A stretch of DNA of 64,000 nt from Silene conica (Eukaryota > Streptophyta > Magnoliopsida > Caryophyllales > Caryophyllaceae): contig CM055315.2 in the NCBI GenBank assembly GCA_029255685.2, positions 33,733,501-33,797,500 on the forward strand, given 5' to 3'. A program made the translations under genes and the position numbers. The notes beneath the pieces were generated by a model that was given only the letters and a program-made list of their open reading frames with translations, made no database searches and was not told the DNA's origin. This document shows positions 1 through 11,639 of the stretch, one piece after another (position 1 is the first letter of the stretch; each line of letters opens with the position of its first letter).

Positions 1-1338
1 TGGTTCGTCACTCTGCCCAACTCCAGCATGTCCAGCTTTGCAGACCTGGTGAACGCGTTCAACCAACAATTCGCCAGCAGTAGGCGGCCAGAAAAGCAGA
101 GCAGCGATCTCTACGAGATCCAGCAAGGTGATGGAGAATCCACCAGAGACTACCTGGCCAGATTCAACAAAGAGATGGTATCCATACCCCATTGCGAAGA
201 GAAGGCTGCCATCCACGCCTTTCGCTGGGGGCTACCACAGGCCTCCGACCTATACAAAGAGCTAACCAAATGGCCATGCACGGCTTACGCTCAGGTGCAG
301 CAAAAGGCGTTGGACGCCATCCGACTGGAAGAGGACGCAGGACCTAGGAGGATCAGTTGTGGCTCTGCCTCCACCAGTAGGAAGGCACCAGCAGCAGACA
401 GACAGGAGAGACCAAAACCCTACAACAGGCCGGTGCATAAGGTCTCTGGGGGAAAAAGCTGGAAGAATGATCCAAATCTGCCGCCAAAGGTACAGGAGTA
501 TGGTTTCACTGTCAATCTTGCAGGATTAATCAAGACACTGAAAGAGTTGGGAGAAAAAGTGAAGTGGCCCAAGAAGCGGGCAGAAGAAAGAAGTAAAGAC
601 GGAAGAGACACCAACCTGAGGTGCGACTTCCATAACGAAGACATCGGGCATACAACCGAAGACTGCATCACCCTCAGAAAAGAGGTCCGGTATCAGTATG
701 AGCAGGGTAACCTGAATCACATCTTGCCAAAAGGGACCAAGGTGAACGCAACTCGCCAGGTAGCACCCTCTAGCCCTCCTCTCTGCACTAGAACTATTAA
801 CGTGATAATAGGGGGCTCGGAGCTGTGCGGACTCACCTACTCCGCAGCCAAGAGGCACGCCACCCGAGTTAAAGGAGACAAGCCAGAGTCCTCGTGCTGG
901 ATCAGCGCCCAGGATCTACCAGTCGTCAGCTTCGATGAGACGGATGTAGAAGAGGGTGCTGAATACCATGATGATGCCCTGATCATCACCCTATCCATAG
1001 GGAACTGCAGGGTAAAGAAGATCCTGGTAGACACGGGGAGCTCAGTCAACATCATCATGTTGGAAACACTGAAGAGCATGGGATTTGGAGAAGCAGATCT
1101 GACCAAAAAGGCGGTTCCGCTGGTGGGATTCAGCGGAGAAACCAAGCATTCACTCGGAGAAATCATGATCCCAACCTACGCCGGAGGAATCAACAAGCAG
1201 GTGAGATACCTGGTGATTGACGGTCCCTCCACCTACAACGTCATCCTGGGCAGGCCGTGGATACATGATATGAAATCCATTCCGTCTTCATACCACCAGT
1301 GCCTCAAGTTCCCTACGCCATGGGAGTCCAAACTATAA
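1..1338 (+). pseudogene. gag-protease of Tat element (partial, frameshifted)
   Basis: The frame is open from base 1, so the N-terminus lies outside the window. The first ~110 codons resemble the plant retrotransposon gag domain. A zinc-binding motif of the type C-X2-H...H-X4-C sits near 620-665. An aspartic protease with the active-site triplet D-T-G followed by S-S lies at about 1028-1045, and the usual I-L-G-R-P-W block is near 1240-1260. Just after 1300 the frame shifts: conserved linker residues continue in the next frame while the original frame ends at 1338. The continuing frame has its own stop near 1410, so gag and pol are no longer one reading frame. Product would be the capsid/nucleocapsid and protease of the particle. 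Confidence 0.85.
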
Positions 1339-1514
1339 GAGGAAACCAGGAAGAAGCAAGGAGCTGTTACAAGGTGGCACTCAAACCCACAGCCACCCCT
1401 CCTCCAGCATAGCAATCACAGGCAAAGCAGGTCAGGGGAACCTATGAAGAACCTCCCCAAGTAGAGGTAGAGGAAATTCCCCTAGACCCGCTGCACCCAG
1501 AGAGGAAGGTACTG

Positions 1515-4500
1515 GTGGGAGCAGAGTGTACAGGTACTGTTCGTTCAGAACTGCTAAATTTGTTAAAAGCTAACATTGACTGCTTTGCGTGGTCCCACGA
1601 AGACATGGTGGGGATAGACCCAAACATAATTTCACACAGGTTGAGCGTAAGCCCCGGCTACAAGCCGGTCCAACAAAAGAGAAGAAAATTTGCCGCGGAG
1701 AGAAACCAGGTGATAAACCAGGAGGTGGACGACCTCATGGCCGCAGGGAAGATCAGAGAAGTAACCTACCCAGATTGGCTATCCAACGTGGTGGTAGTCC
1801 CCAAAAAGAACGGAAAGTGGAGGGTGTGTGTAGACTTCACCGACCTCAACAAGGCGTGCCCTAAAGATCCATTCCCTCTGCCACACATAGATGCGATGGT
1901 GGATGCAACAGCAGGCCATGAGATGCTCACATTCCTGGACGCCTGGAGCGGATACAACCAGATCAAAATGCATCCAGAGGACCAGGAAAAAAACGGCATT
2001 CAGGTCTGAAAGAGGTATCTACTGCTATAACGTTATGCCGTTCGGTTTAAAAAATGCAGGGTCCACCTATCAGAGGCTGGTGAACATGATGTTCAAGGAT
2101 CAGATTGGCAAAACCATGGAAGTCTACATAGACGACATGGTTGTTAAGTCCAAAGCAGCCAACCAACACACCCAGCACCTGGAAGAAACCTTCAGCATCT
2201 TGAGGAAAAACCAAATGAAGCTGAATCCCTCCAAATGCACGTTCGGAGTCTCCAGTGGGAAATTCCTGGGGTACATGGTCACACAAAGGGGAATTGAGGC
2301 AAGTAGCGAGCAGATCAAAGCGCTCCTACAGCTGGAATCCCCCCAAAAGCCGAAAGACGTGCAGAAACTGACTGGCAGGGTGGCAGCTCTGAATAGGTTT
2401 ATCTCCAGATCCTCCGACAGGTGCCGACTGTTTTATGACATACTACGAAAAAGCAAGAGATTTGAGTGGACGGAAGAGCACGAAAAGGCGTTCACAGAAC
2501 TGAAGAAGTACCTCAGCACCCCTCCGCTCCTGTCCAAACCAGAGCAGGGAGAGCCGTTATACTTATACCTGTCAGTAACCGAGGTGGCGGTAAGCGCAGT
2601 GCTGGTACGGGAGCACGAAGGAACCCAGCATCCAGTCTACTACATCAGTAAGTCTCTGCTACCTGCAGAGACCAGGTACACTGCTCCTGAAAAACTCGTT
2701 CTTGCTTTAGTTACAGCCTCGTACAAACTGAGACCTTACTTTGAGTCTCACTCCATATCAGTCTTGACTAGCTACCCCTTAAGACCCATATTAAGTAAGC
2801 CAGAACTTTCTGGAAGAATGTCCAAATGGTCAGTCCACCTGAGTGGCTACGACCTAAAATTTGAAACAAGGACCGCGATAAAATCGCAAGCCCTTGCAGA
2901 CTTTGTCTCTGATTTTAGTCCAGGAATGGAAAAGGAAGCAGCCAAAGAAATCCTACCCCCAGAAATGGACTTTGAGGAAAACTGCTGGACGTTGCACGTG
3001 GATGGAGCCTCTAACAGCCGGGGAGCGGGGGTAGGAATGGTACTCAGATCCCCTCAGGGAGATATGATCGTGCAGGCGGTACGGTGCGAGTTCCAAGCAA
3101 CCAACAATGTAGCGGAATATGAGGCCTTAATCCAGGGACTCCAACTAGCTCTGGACCTCAAGGTCAGATACCTACAGGCGTTCAGCGACTCGCAGCTCAT
3201 AGTAAATCACATCAACGGCGAGTATGAAGCTAAAGACCCCAGGATGGCAGCCTACCTGGAGGTAGTCAAAGACAGGAAGGCAAAATTCATCACCTTCAAA
3301 ATAGAGCAAATCCCCAGGGAGCAGAACGCAGAAGCAGACGCGCTGGCTAACCTGGGGGCAACATTCAAGCCAGGAGACGTCTCCTCAATCCCCATCACCC
3401 ACGTGCTGGAACCTTCAACTTCCCAGGAAGACCGAGAAGTTGAAGACTCCGGCACCCAGTGGGAGGCCGGATTAGGCGTCCTCAGCAACACCACGGAGCA
3501 ACCAGAACAAGAGGATTGGAGGTCACCTTACCAAAAATGGCTGAAGGACGGAACCCTACCAGCGGACAAGAAAGAGGTAAGGGGATTCAAAATGAAAGCT
3601 TCCAGATTCATACTAATAGACGGTGTGTTGTTCAGGAAATCGCTCGCAGGACCCTACCTGAGATGCCTGGGCGATGGAGAGGCGCAGACAGTCTTGCACG
3701 ATCTCCACAGCGGAGACTGCGGAAATCATGCAGGGGGCAAGAGCCTATCCAACAAAGCAATCAGAATGGGAGACTTCTGGCCGACGATACGAAGAGATGC
3801 AGTAGAGCTGGCCAAGAAGTGTGAAGCCTGCCAGAAACACGCCTCTGTCACGCATCAACCCGCCGAACCCCTGCATCCAATCATATCACCCTGGCCCTTC
3901 ATGAAATGGGAGATGGACATAGTAGGACCGCTGCCCAGAGCACCCGGGAACAGAACCTACATGCTCGCACTAACAGACTACTTCTCCAAGTGGATAGAAG
4001 CAGAGGCCTTCCCCCAGGTTACAGAAAATCAGGTGATATCCTTCCTTAAACGAAACATAATCTGCAGATTCGGTATACCTTCTGAAATAGTGTGCGACAA
4101 CGGCTCACAGTTCATATCTAACAAAACCGAAGCATTTTGTGCTAATTTGAATATCACCCTACTAAAAGCTGCTCCCAGGCACCCACAGACGAATGGTCAA
4201 GCAGAATCCAGCAACAGGATAGTCATGGACAACATGAAAAGAAGACTGGAAGAAGCTGGGGGCAAGTGGGCAGACGAGTTGCCTTTGGTTCTATGGTCTG
4301 ACAGGACCACACCAAAGACAGCAACAGGCCAAACCCCCTTCAGCCTGGTGTTTGGAGCAGAAGCTGTCATTCCAGCAGAGGTAAAGGTACCAACACAGAG
4401 ATACGGCTGCCTAACGGAAGAACGCAATCAAACAGAAATGGCCAACAGCCTGGACACGATAGATGAGCTCAGAACCAGCGCCGCCATCAGAATGGCCGCT

Positions 4501-4752
4501 TATAAGCAAATGGTGGCCCGGAGTTACAACAAGAACGTGAAGATCAGAACCCTCCAGGTAGGGGACCTAGTCCTCAGGAAAGTGTTCCAGAATACGAAGA
4601 ATACAAGTGCTGGAAAATTCGCCTACAATTGGGAGGGGCCCTATCAAGTGGAAAGCACAACGGGAAGCAGGTCCTACAGACTGATGGACATGAAAGGAAA
4701 CATGGTGCCCAGACCCTGGAATATCCTCCATCTAAAAAAGTATCACATATAA
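1515..4752 (+). pseudogene. pol of Tat element: RT, RNase H, archaeal-type RNase H, integrase
   Basis: Reverse transcriptase begins in one frame (1515-2009) and continues in another from about 1990. A run of A residues near 1986-1993 marks the frameshift. The RT active site Y-I-D-D is at about 2124-2135. The first RNase H follows near 2550-2900. A second, archaeal-type RNase H starts with H-V-D-G-A-S near 2995 and carries N-V-A-E-Y-E-A near 3104. Integrase has a zinc-binding N-terminus near 3715-3840 and the catalytic D, D and E near 3915, 4096 and 4204. The C-terminus reads to 4752. Every catalytic domain is recognisable, so decay is recent or mild, but the frameshift prevents a full polyprotein. 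Confidence 0.88.
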
Positions 4753-5415
4753 GGAAGCATACCGGGATACTTCCAGAACCTGCGCCCAGGATCTGTGTCC
4801 TAACTCTAGGGTACTTACTTACTTATTCTATGTTTAAGTATTTCATATCTTAGCTACTCACAAATGTATCACCCCCAGGATCCAGCTATCCTGAGGGAGT
4901 TATTGGAAAAAACTAATTTGGTGATCAATGAAAATCTATTTGAGGTATTTTCTATCATAAATACTTGCAATACGTCGCCTCTATAAAAGCGAGCATGAGT
5001 CAAATCACACTCAAACCCTCCACATTGCGTGAGTATGACGAAGTACAAGCAACTGGGACACTGTCGCCCACGATACTTAGCACTCACGAAAGCCTGACAG
5101 CCTCTGACTGAGATGGGTATACCCTGAAGCCAGCACCCACACATGGCCAAAGATATACAAGCATGCGCAAAACAAAAAAAAAACAAAACACACAAGGTAT
5201 AAAAAAGCGCCCACAAACGCGTACTTAAAGGCAGCATAACAACTGCTAAAAATTTCTGGGAACCACCCAGTAAGAGTTCAGACAAACCGACGAAAAAGAA
5301 ACAAGATAAAAGCCCGCCACACAGGGCCCAGGGCGTAGAAATGTCAAGGGCACTAGCCCAGCCAACAAAACAAACAAAAAACAACTAAGTCTGAATGCCA
5401 CTAAGGGCGCAGAAG
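4753..5415. other. non-coding 3' region between pol and the antisense gene
   Basis: No supported gene. The stretch lies between the pol stop and the stop of the antisense gene, where the two transcripts converge. It has several short A-runs (for example 5170-5190) but no recognisable domain in any frame. Confidence 0.5.
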
Positions 5416-7348
5416 TCAAACGTCAACAGCTTCCTCCACAGCCTGCTCGCCGCCAGAATGCCGAGTGGAAGAAGAACCCGCCTCAGCAGCAGTATCAATG
5501 ATCTGGTCCTGGAAAATGCCAACTGGGGCAGGAGACCCTAGAGGAGCGCTCTGTACCTCGGGGGAGCCTGGAATCGGGGAGCGGAGAGATCCATCAGGAT
5601 TAAGATTGGAAAAGTCTGAGAGCACGGGATGAACAGGGAACATCTGCTCCATGAGCTTCTTCTCATCCTCCAAGCTCCACTTAGTATGCTCCCCCGCCCT
5701 GAATTCTTCCATACAGGCTATCCTCGCCTCCAGGGAGGAGAAAGTAGCCATGTCATACAACAATTTGGACAGGGTCTTCTTCTTGATCACCACAGCCTTC
5801 AGCCGTGCATCCTGCTCCCTGCGCTGCTCAGCTAGGGCCTCGTCCTTCTCTCTGCACAGCTCAGCAAGGGCCTCGTCCTTCTTCCTGCCCTGCTCCGCAA
5901 GGGCATCCTCCAACTCCTTCACCCTTACCTGGCAGCGGGCCAGCTTCTCCGACTTTCTCACCCTGAGCCCTCTCTCGGCGTCCAACCCGGTCTGGGCCTC
6001 CTGAAACGCAGTCTCAGCCTCGCTGCACCCCATCAGCATCTTCTGGAAACCCTAAAAGAGGGATCCAGAGGCGATATCAGTCGACCAAAACGAAGACACA
6101 AATAAGCACAAGGGAAAGAGGGAGAGGGAAAACTCACCGAGAAAACGTCCTCTGCATCCTGGCGCCACATCGGCATCACAGGCTGACCCTTCAACAGAGC
6201 CTTGGAGCCGGGAGTCAGAAGGCGGCTCATAGCAGGCCATGGGTCTTCCTCCAGAGCACAACTGAAATCCTCTGGTAGGCGAATGACATCCTCGCTCAGG
6301 TCCTCTATAATGGGAGCAGCAGACTTCTTGGCCAGGGCGGTGGAAATGGAAGCTTTGTTGCGGGTCCTAGAAGAAACAGCAGGAGGAGGAGGGCAAAAGG
6401 GGTTGACAGAGGGAGACGACTCAGAAGGACCTGGCAGAGCAGCTTTCTTAGGGACAGGCAGCGGTTCCCCAGACTCTAGTTTCCTCTTCGACAAGGGCTT
6501 CACCGATGAAACCATGATCATTTTTCTGCGCTCGGCAAGCAGCTCCGCGGACGTCTTCTTTGTCTGAGTAGAGCTGGTAGACATTTCTTCGGGTTCCTCC
6601 TAGGCGAATAAGTTGTTGAAGCAGCGGGCGTCAGTGTCCAGTCCGAATAACTTGTTATAAGTCGCGGTGATGTCGGGGGAAAGAACCAATTCTTTCACAC
6701 CTGCACAGGAAAAAGTGTAAGGTCGTGAGCAGTAACGAGAACGAAAGACAGAAGGAAGAAACTGCCGGTACCTTTGCTATCCGTAACGGGGTCCTGGTAG
6801 ATATAGTCAGCAGGCGCAGGTAATGAATCCACTCGTATATAGACGAACTGAGTGGACCACCCAGCGTCCTTGGCCTTTTTAGGAAGGATGATGGGAAGGT
6901 CGATCTTGGAACGAGCCCGAAGAGTGTACTGGGCATCTCCCGGACCCCTGACCATATAAAAGTGGGCCAAATCCCCTAAAGAAATGTCGAGGGAGTGGCG
7001 GCTGCTCAGCGAGGATAAAGAAAGAAGGATCCTCCATGCGTGAGGATTTATTTGCCAGAGGGGAAGTTTTGAATGGTGAAGGAACTGTTGCACTAGTGTC
7101 GGGAATGGGAAAGATAAACCCATAGAAAACGGATACAGGTAAAAGGTGGTCCACCTCGGGCAATACGCATCAGGCGCCTGCCCAGGGCGAGGGACGATCA
7201 TTTCAACGTTCCCATCAAAAGGGAAAAAATCCCTGACCACAGACGGATCTACCAGGGTGAAGCAAGAATCGACACGGTATTTGCTGTGCAGTAAGGGGCG
7301 TTCAGAAAATGTGTTCGAAGCCATTAATAATGCGGAAAAGAGAATCAC
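5416..7348 (-). pseudogene. antisense spliced gene of the Tat element
   Basis: The gene lies opposite to gag-pol, between pol and the 3' LTR. I infer three exons from GT..AG sites in phase: 7348-6772, 6700-6138 and 6051-5416. The last exon ends with a stop at 5416. Exon 1 encodes a globular segment rich in aromatic residues, like the plant retrotransposon-linked antisense proteins. Exon 2 is proline- and serine-rich with basic patches. Exon 3 has a coiled coil of repeated D-E-A-L-A-E units (about 5800-5980). One in-frame TAG at 6600-6602 interrupts exon 2, so this copy would give a truncated product. The start could be at 7348 or at a second Met about 24 bases downstream. Known relatives have no proven function, and I do not assign one. 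Confidence 0.68.
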
Positions 7349-7718
7349 GAAAGGGTCGTACCTTGACGAAGAAAGAAGGCAGAAAATGGTTGGCGAGATC
7401 GGAAGTTGAAGAAATCGGAGAAAGAAAGAGAAAGGGTAAAAAGAGGGAAGATGAAAAGATGAGTGGTAAAGGTAAGAAAGGGTAAAGGGGGTTTAAATAG
7501 AAAGGTAAAATTCGAATTTTGAAAGTGGTGGGGGACAGTTGGCAAACAGTTAGCGCGCATTAAAGGAAGCGTTCACCAAGATTGAAACACGTCACATCAA
7601 TGTCTCATCAACTGCCAACCCTACCCGATGTTTTTGCAGGAAGTCCGCATCGAAGTCCTGGACCCGATATCTGCAGGAGTTCTTGCACAAACATATTTCT
7701 GCAAGAACTGGGGGCTAA

Positions 7719-8337
7719 TGTTATGCCCTAAAATTACCATTTTATAAGCTAACACGTGGCACTACGTGATTGGAAGGAAAGTGTACATTGGATACCAAAG
7801 TCAATGGTGTAAGGGAAATGGGAAGTCAACACAAAAGGAAGAGTGTAAAGGAAGGAGAGGAACGGCGCAAACGAGGAAGAAGAAAAGGTAAAAAGGAGAA
7901 AGGCTCAAGAATTGCCCTAAATGGCCACACAAGCAAAAGGAGTCAGAAAAAGCACATAGGAAATGAAAGAAGAAAAAAGGATCCGTTGGATAAGAGTCAT
8001 ATCCAACGGTCCATACATATTGTATTGTATATATAAGACAACTTTGTACATAGGCAAAGGCATTCATTACACACTTAGCACACACAAAACGCTAGAAAAA
8101 CCTAAAGAAATACTTGTAATCGCATACATATCCTGAAGGAGAATTCTAGTAGAAATTGGAGGAAACATCCCTCCCGCAGTTTTTCCCTAAGGGGTTTCTG
8201 CGTAATCAATCTTCTTCCCTTCCACACTTCTTCTCTCTATATTGCTAAAATACTTAGTTCATCCACTAAATCGTATTCTTGGCTTGAAATCACTATAACC
8301 TCATAAAAACTACCTTAGGTAAATTTTGACCTAAACA
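7719..8337 (+). repeat. 3' LTR of the Tat element
   Basis: A purine-rich tract (AACTGGGGGCTAA, 7707-7718) precedes TG at 7719, a typical polypurine tract plus LTR start. The LTR ends with CTAAACA at 8337. A TATA-like TGTATATATAAG lies near 8027-8038, as expected for the LTR promoter. The right boundary is fixed independently because reading of a conserved host protein stops exactly there. The partner LTR is outside the window, so LTR divergence and target duplication cannot be checked. Confidence 0.75.
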
Positions 8338-8484
8338 TTTTTCTAAGACGGAATTAGAAGAAACCACTTTAACAACCAATGTATGCCCTGATGTTACGAG
8401 TTTAAGTTGGTCTACTTTCACAAATACTGGCTTTCTCTTTGTGATGGTCGTCGTCGTCGTTGTTGTTGTTGGATTTGACGCCAT
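8338..8484 (-). pseudogene. first exon of an OB-fold nucleic-acid-binding protein gene, cut by the Tat element
   Basis: Reading on the minus strand from ATG at 8484, the first 49 codons give a Thr-rich start followed by K-R-K-P-V-F-V-K-V-D-Q-L-K and G-H-T-L-V-V-K-V-V-S-S. This matches the N-terminus of the small plant proteins related to Arabidopsis At4g28440 and At2g33845, single-domain OB-fold proteins of about 140-150 residues that bind nucleic acid. At 8337 the sequence switches to the LTR of the Tat element and the frame reads into LTR sequence until a stop at 8293. The remaining exons should lie to the left of this window, beyond the 5' LTR, or be lost. This is recognition from memory of the family, not a search. 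Confidence 0.7.
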
Positions 8485-8704
8485 TATGATTATGATGGTG
8501 AATTAGAGAGAAATGAGGGGGATTTTGAGAAACTGAAACCCTAATGATGAGAAGAATTAAGAAGATGAGAGGATTGGAAGTTTGTTGGGGAAATGTTGAG
8601 TCGTGGGAGCGTCTACTTTGGTTGGTTATATCATAACACAAAGTCTCCCTTGTTACCACGTATCCATCCTAAATTTATAAGGATTAACTATTACTCATAT
8701 AATT
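8485..8704 (-). promoter_or_regulatory. probable 5' leader of the OB-fold gene with a telo-box
   Basis: The stretch just upstream of the OB-fold ATG contains AAACCCTAA (8536-8544), a telo-box common in promoters of plant housekeeping and translation genes. The assignment depends on the OB-fold exon call. I could not place a TATA box with confidence. Confidence 0.35.
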
Positions 8705-9484
8705 AGACGGAATTACGTTTTCACATACGAATTTTACTCTTTCACATACATTTTTTCGTAAAGTTTACATATCTTACCCATTTCTTAAACATGAACTCTC
8801 TTTTTCCTAAATGTAATGAAATTAACTCTTATCTACACATCTAACCTAAAATTATCTAATAAACGACGTGAACAAATTATGATTCTTAAATTAGCGAATT
8901 AATTATGTTTTTAAAAGTTATCAATACTTTTTTTGTGAAATTATTAGGTTTATATTTAACATTTTTTTTGTTAATTTAGGGTTTATGGGTGGTTATGGAA
9001 TCTTTATGAAAAAAAGCATAGCAAAAGAACGGCGATCCGTATGATAAGATAAACTTCAATTGTCATTACATTTGACGCCATTACATACCCTTCAACTATC
9101 TCTTTATTAGAATGGTGACTTTTGTAAATCCATGGAAACAGGAATTAATTGTTACCCACGCATAGAGGAATTGCAGGGGTTGTGGATTGTGAGTTGTGCG
9201 GGGGGGGGGGGGGGGGGGGGGGGGGGTTGGGGGGTAACGGAATATGTTAACGGAAATTCACTGGAGAGTACGGTTGCCAGAGTTGGGTATGGTGGAGGGG
9301 AGTGAGGTATACAGTCTGCCGGAGGAATGTGTCGATACATGAATGGAGGTAATGTTGGTGGTGAAGTTAGATGAGGGAAGAGAAAATAAATAAATTCTGG
9401 ATGAGGATGACGAAAAATGATGAGGGTATATTTGTAAAAGTTGTATGTGAAAGAGTAATTTTCGTATGTGAAAAAGTACGTCCC
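8705..9484. mobile_element. inverted-repeat element (MITE-like), ~780 bp
   Basis: The left end (8706-8750) with TTTCACATACGAA and ACTCTTTCACATAC is repeated in inverted form at 9438-9482, where the plus strand reads GTATGTGAAAGAGTAA and TTCGTATGTGAAA. The arms are about 45 bp. The interior has no coding potential and holds a long G run. No clear target duplication is visible, so the superfamily is open. Confidence 0.5.
9200..9226. repeat. G27 homopolymer
   Basis: An uninterrupted run of about 27 G, followed by TTGGGGGG. The length may be an assembly or sequencing estimate. Confidence 0.8.
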
Positions 9485-9680
9485 ATAGATAAAATAGAAT
9501 GAATTGTTAATTTTTCAAGAAAGTATGTTTCTTTATTCTAATTTATCCATATAATAAATATTTAATCTCTCATAAATTTAAATCGTCACAGGTAAAAATT
9601 TATAATATCGTAACGAAATATGGAATTTTTTGTTCATATGGGTGTTGGTGGGGATGGTGCTGGGTTAAGGATCTTGAAGG

Positions 9681-10351
9681 TAGAGCTGATCAAATGGCTC
9701 AGACCCGATGGCCCGACCCGACCTAGCCCGATTTTTTCTCGGGTTTGGGCCTAATAGTTTGGCCCAAAAAACCGTGGCCCGACCCAAAATAAGCCCGATA
9801 TAAATATAGGGCTGGGTTTGGGCCAACCTAAAGGCGCGATTTTTGGCCCGGCCCGACCCGAAATTATTTTTTTAAAAAGAAAAAAATTCAAAAGTTGGAA
9901 TCGTATATCATATCACACTAATAATCTAATATCACTAATGCATTGAATTATCAACTTTGCGGATATTTTTATATTTTTATCGTACACCTTTAGTTAATAC
10001 TACTCATTTTTTTCCAACTCATAAGTTATGTATGGTACTATGGATTGTTCTCCTTAATCTCCTACCAAAAGAGTCGAAGTCAAACACCTAATACTTGAAA
10101 ATTTTATTTCGTTGCTAATAGTTTGTTCACATACCCATTTTTTTGATTGTTTCGTATTGTATTATTTTGGCCTGTTTTGGCCCATTTTGGCCCGAGGCCC
10201 ATTATAGCCCGAGGTCCATTATAACCCGAATAATTATGGGCTTGGGCCAAGAAAATTGGTCCATCGTTTTGGCCCGGCCAGTGTATTTGGGCCGTTTATT
10301 TAACACGAGCCCGACCCAAACCCGGCCCAGCCCGACCCATGATCAGGTCTA
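9681..10351. mobile_element. non-autonomous hAT-type MITE, 671 bp
   Basis: The element starts TAGAGCTGATCA and ends TGATCAGGTCTA, an 11/12 terminal inverted repeat. It is flanked by a perfect 8-bp target duplication CTTGAAGG (9673-9680 and 10352-10359), the size made by hAT transposases. The interior is built from degenerate copies of GGCCCGACCCGA and its complement near both ends, with an AT-rich centre. No transposase is encoded. Confidence 0.85.
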
Positions 10352-10604
10352 CTTGAAGGTAGACTTTTGGTGCTACCACCTAACCTACATCCAACCAATC
10401 ATCAAATTAAATACAGTTCAACAATAGTGAAATAAACAATTGTCTCAAATTATATACTCCACCGTGCAATACTTATTTTTTGGCACTATTTATAATCATA
10501 TGAAATCTTTTAATATTATTTTTAATCTATAAGATAAAAGATAGTCATATGAAATCTTATTCGACTCAACAAATTAAATGCTATAAGAATATTAGATTAT
10601 TATA

Positions 10605-11058
10605 CTACCTCTATCTCATCCATTTCGTCAATGTACATTTATTTTATTTATAACTTTATTTATATATTTTAAAATTTTTAAAAATTTATAAAAAATTTAA
10701 TCCCTCCTAACCGGGGTGTTGGTTGCTTTTTTTGGCACCAAATTTTAAAAAAAAAAAAAAATTTGGACCACACAAAACACTCTACCCACATTGAATTGAT
10801 TTTGGACCACAAAAAAACTTACCAAAAAAGGAAAGAGAAACCAACACTCAAATAGCATTGAAACGGAAAGAGAACCAACACCATGACTAGGAGGGGGTAC
10901 ACTCTTAATATACTCGATTACTAGTTGAGACGACTAAATAAGATATCTCACATGACTATATATTTTATATTATACATTATAAAATATATTAGAGATTTCT
11001 TGCAATCCTGAATAGTGTCAAAAAGTAAAGGTAGAGAAATGGATGGGATGGAGGGTGA
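10605..11058. mobile_element. Stowaway-like MITE
   Basis: The left end CTACCTCTATCTCATCCATTT pairs with the right end read on the minus strand, CACCCTCCATCCCATCCATTT, both close to the Stowaway terminus CTCCCTCCGTCCCA. TA is present at both outer borders. The right end touches the start of the Ty3/gypsy LTR at 11061. A second inverted-repeat element sits inside. Confidence 0.6.
10702..10895. mobile_element. inverted-repeat element nested in the Stowaway-like MITE
   Basis: CCCTCCTA followed by GGTGTTGGTT at the left is mirrored by AACCAACACC and TAGGAGGG at the right. Arms are ~25 bp and the element ~194 bp. No target duplication is obvious, so the superfamily is not assigned. Confidence 0.5.
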
Positions 11059-11060
11059 TA

Positions 11061-11621
11061 TGGAAGCATACTCGGGACAAGCAAATGAGATCCTACTTAA
11101 TCGGAATGTGACTCAACTAGTGAAGGGATTCGAGCTTGGTTCGAATAGCGTGTTGATGTTGAAATGGGAAGGTAACGAATGAGATACCATCACGGCTCCC
11201 GAGGCAAGGTTCTCTAGGCCGAGTGGACACACACAGTTTCATAAGTCATGTAGGGTATATAAATTAATTTAATGTTTTTGAATAAAATTAGGAAAAATAG
11301 TTATTTCCTAATCCTAGTTAAATTAAAGGAGCTAGTTAAATTAGGAAATTTACTTATTTCCTAATCCTAGTTTAATAGTTTCCTAGTTAGAATCAAAATG
11401 TAATAACTTTCCTAGTTGTTTAGAAAAGAAGTATCAAGTATGTAGCTTAATTAATTAAACGTCGACTCAGATTATGACACCGAGTTAGGATTATAAATAA
11501 GGGTCGTACGACTCCTTATTTCACAAGTTGATTTCAGACTTAATATAAGTTTCCTTGCTTGCGAGGTCGATTGTGTGTTCCAAGTTTCAACCTTGCAAGG
11601 GGAGAGTTATGATCAACATAT
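11061..11621 (+). repeat. 5' LTR of the Ty3/gypsy element, first part
   Basis: Starts TGGAAGCATACTCGG and matches 30052-30670, where the copy starts TGGTGCAAGAGCATACTCGG. Shared blocks include ATGTGACTCAACTAG, GATTCGAGCTTGGTTCGAATAG (with changes) and a TTTCCTAATCCTAG repeat. The LTR is interrupted at 11621 by the CACTA element, whose TAT target copy is 11619-11621. Confidence 0.82.
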
Positions 11622-11639
11622 CACTACAAGAATTACCCC

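Larger units (their letters stand above)
1..8337 (+). mobile_element. Tat-lineage Ty3/gypsy LTR retrotransposon, 3' part
   Basis: The element enters from the left edge already inside gag, so its 5' LTR is outside the window. The order is gag-protease, reverse transcriptase, RNase H, a second archaeal-type RNase H, integrase, a long 3' region with an antisense spliced gene, then the 3' LTR. A second RNase H before integrase marks the Tat/Ogre clade, and an antisense gene between pol and the 3' LTR is known in Retand-like members. Frameshifts and stops in gag/pol and one stop in the antisense gene show a dead copy. It ends inside the first exon of an OB-fold protein gene. Confidence 0.88.

Noticed and set aside
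5416..7348. Host gene captured by the Tat element
   Set aside because: Position and antisense orientation match the known extra gene of Retand-like elements; I saw no host-family motif.
7770..8085. Frames across the Tat 3' LTR
   Set aside because: Chance frames in purine-rich LTR DNA; no domain and no family match.
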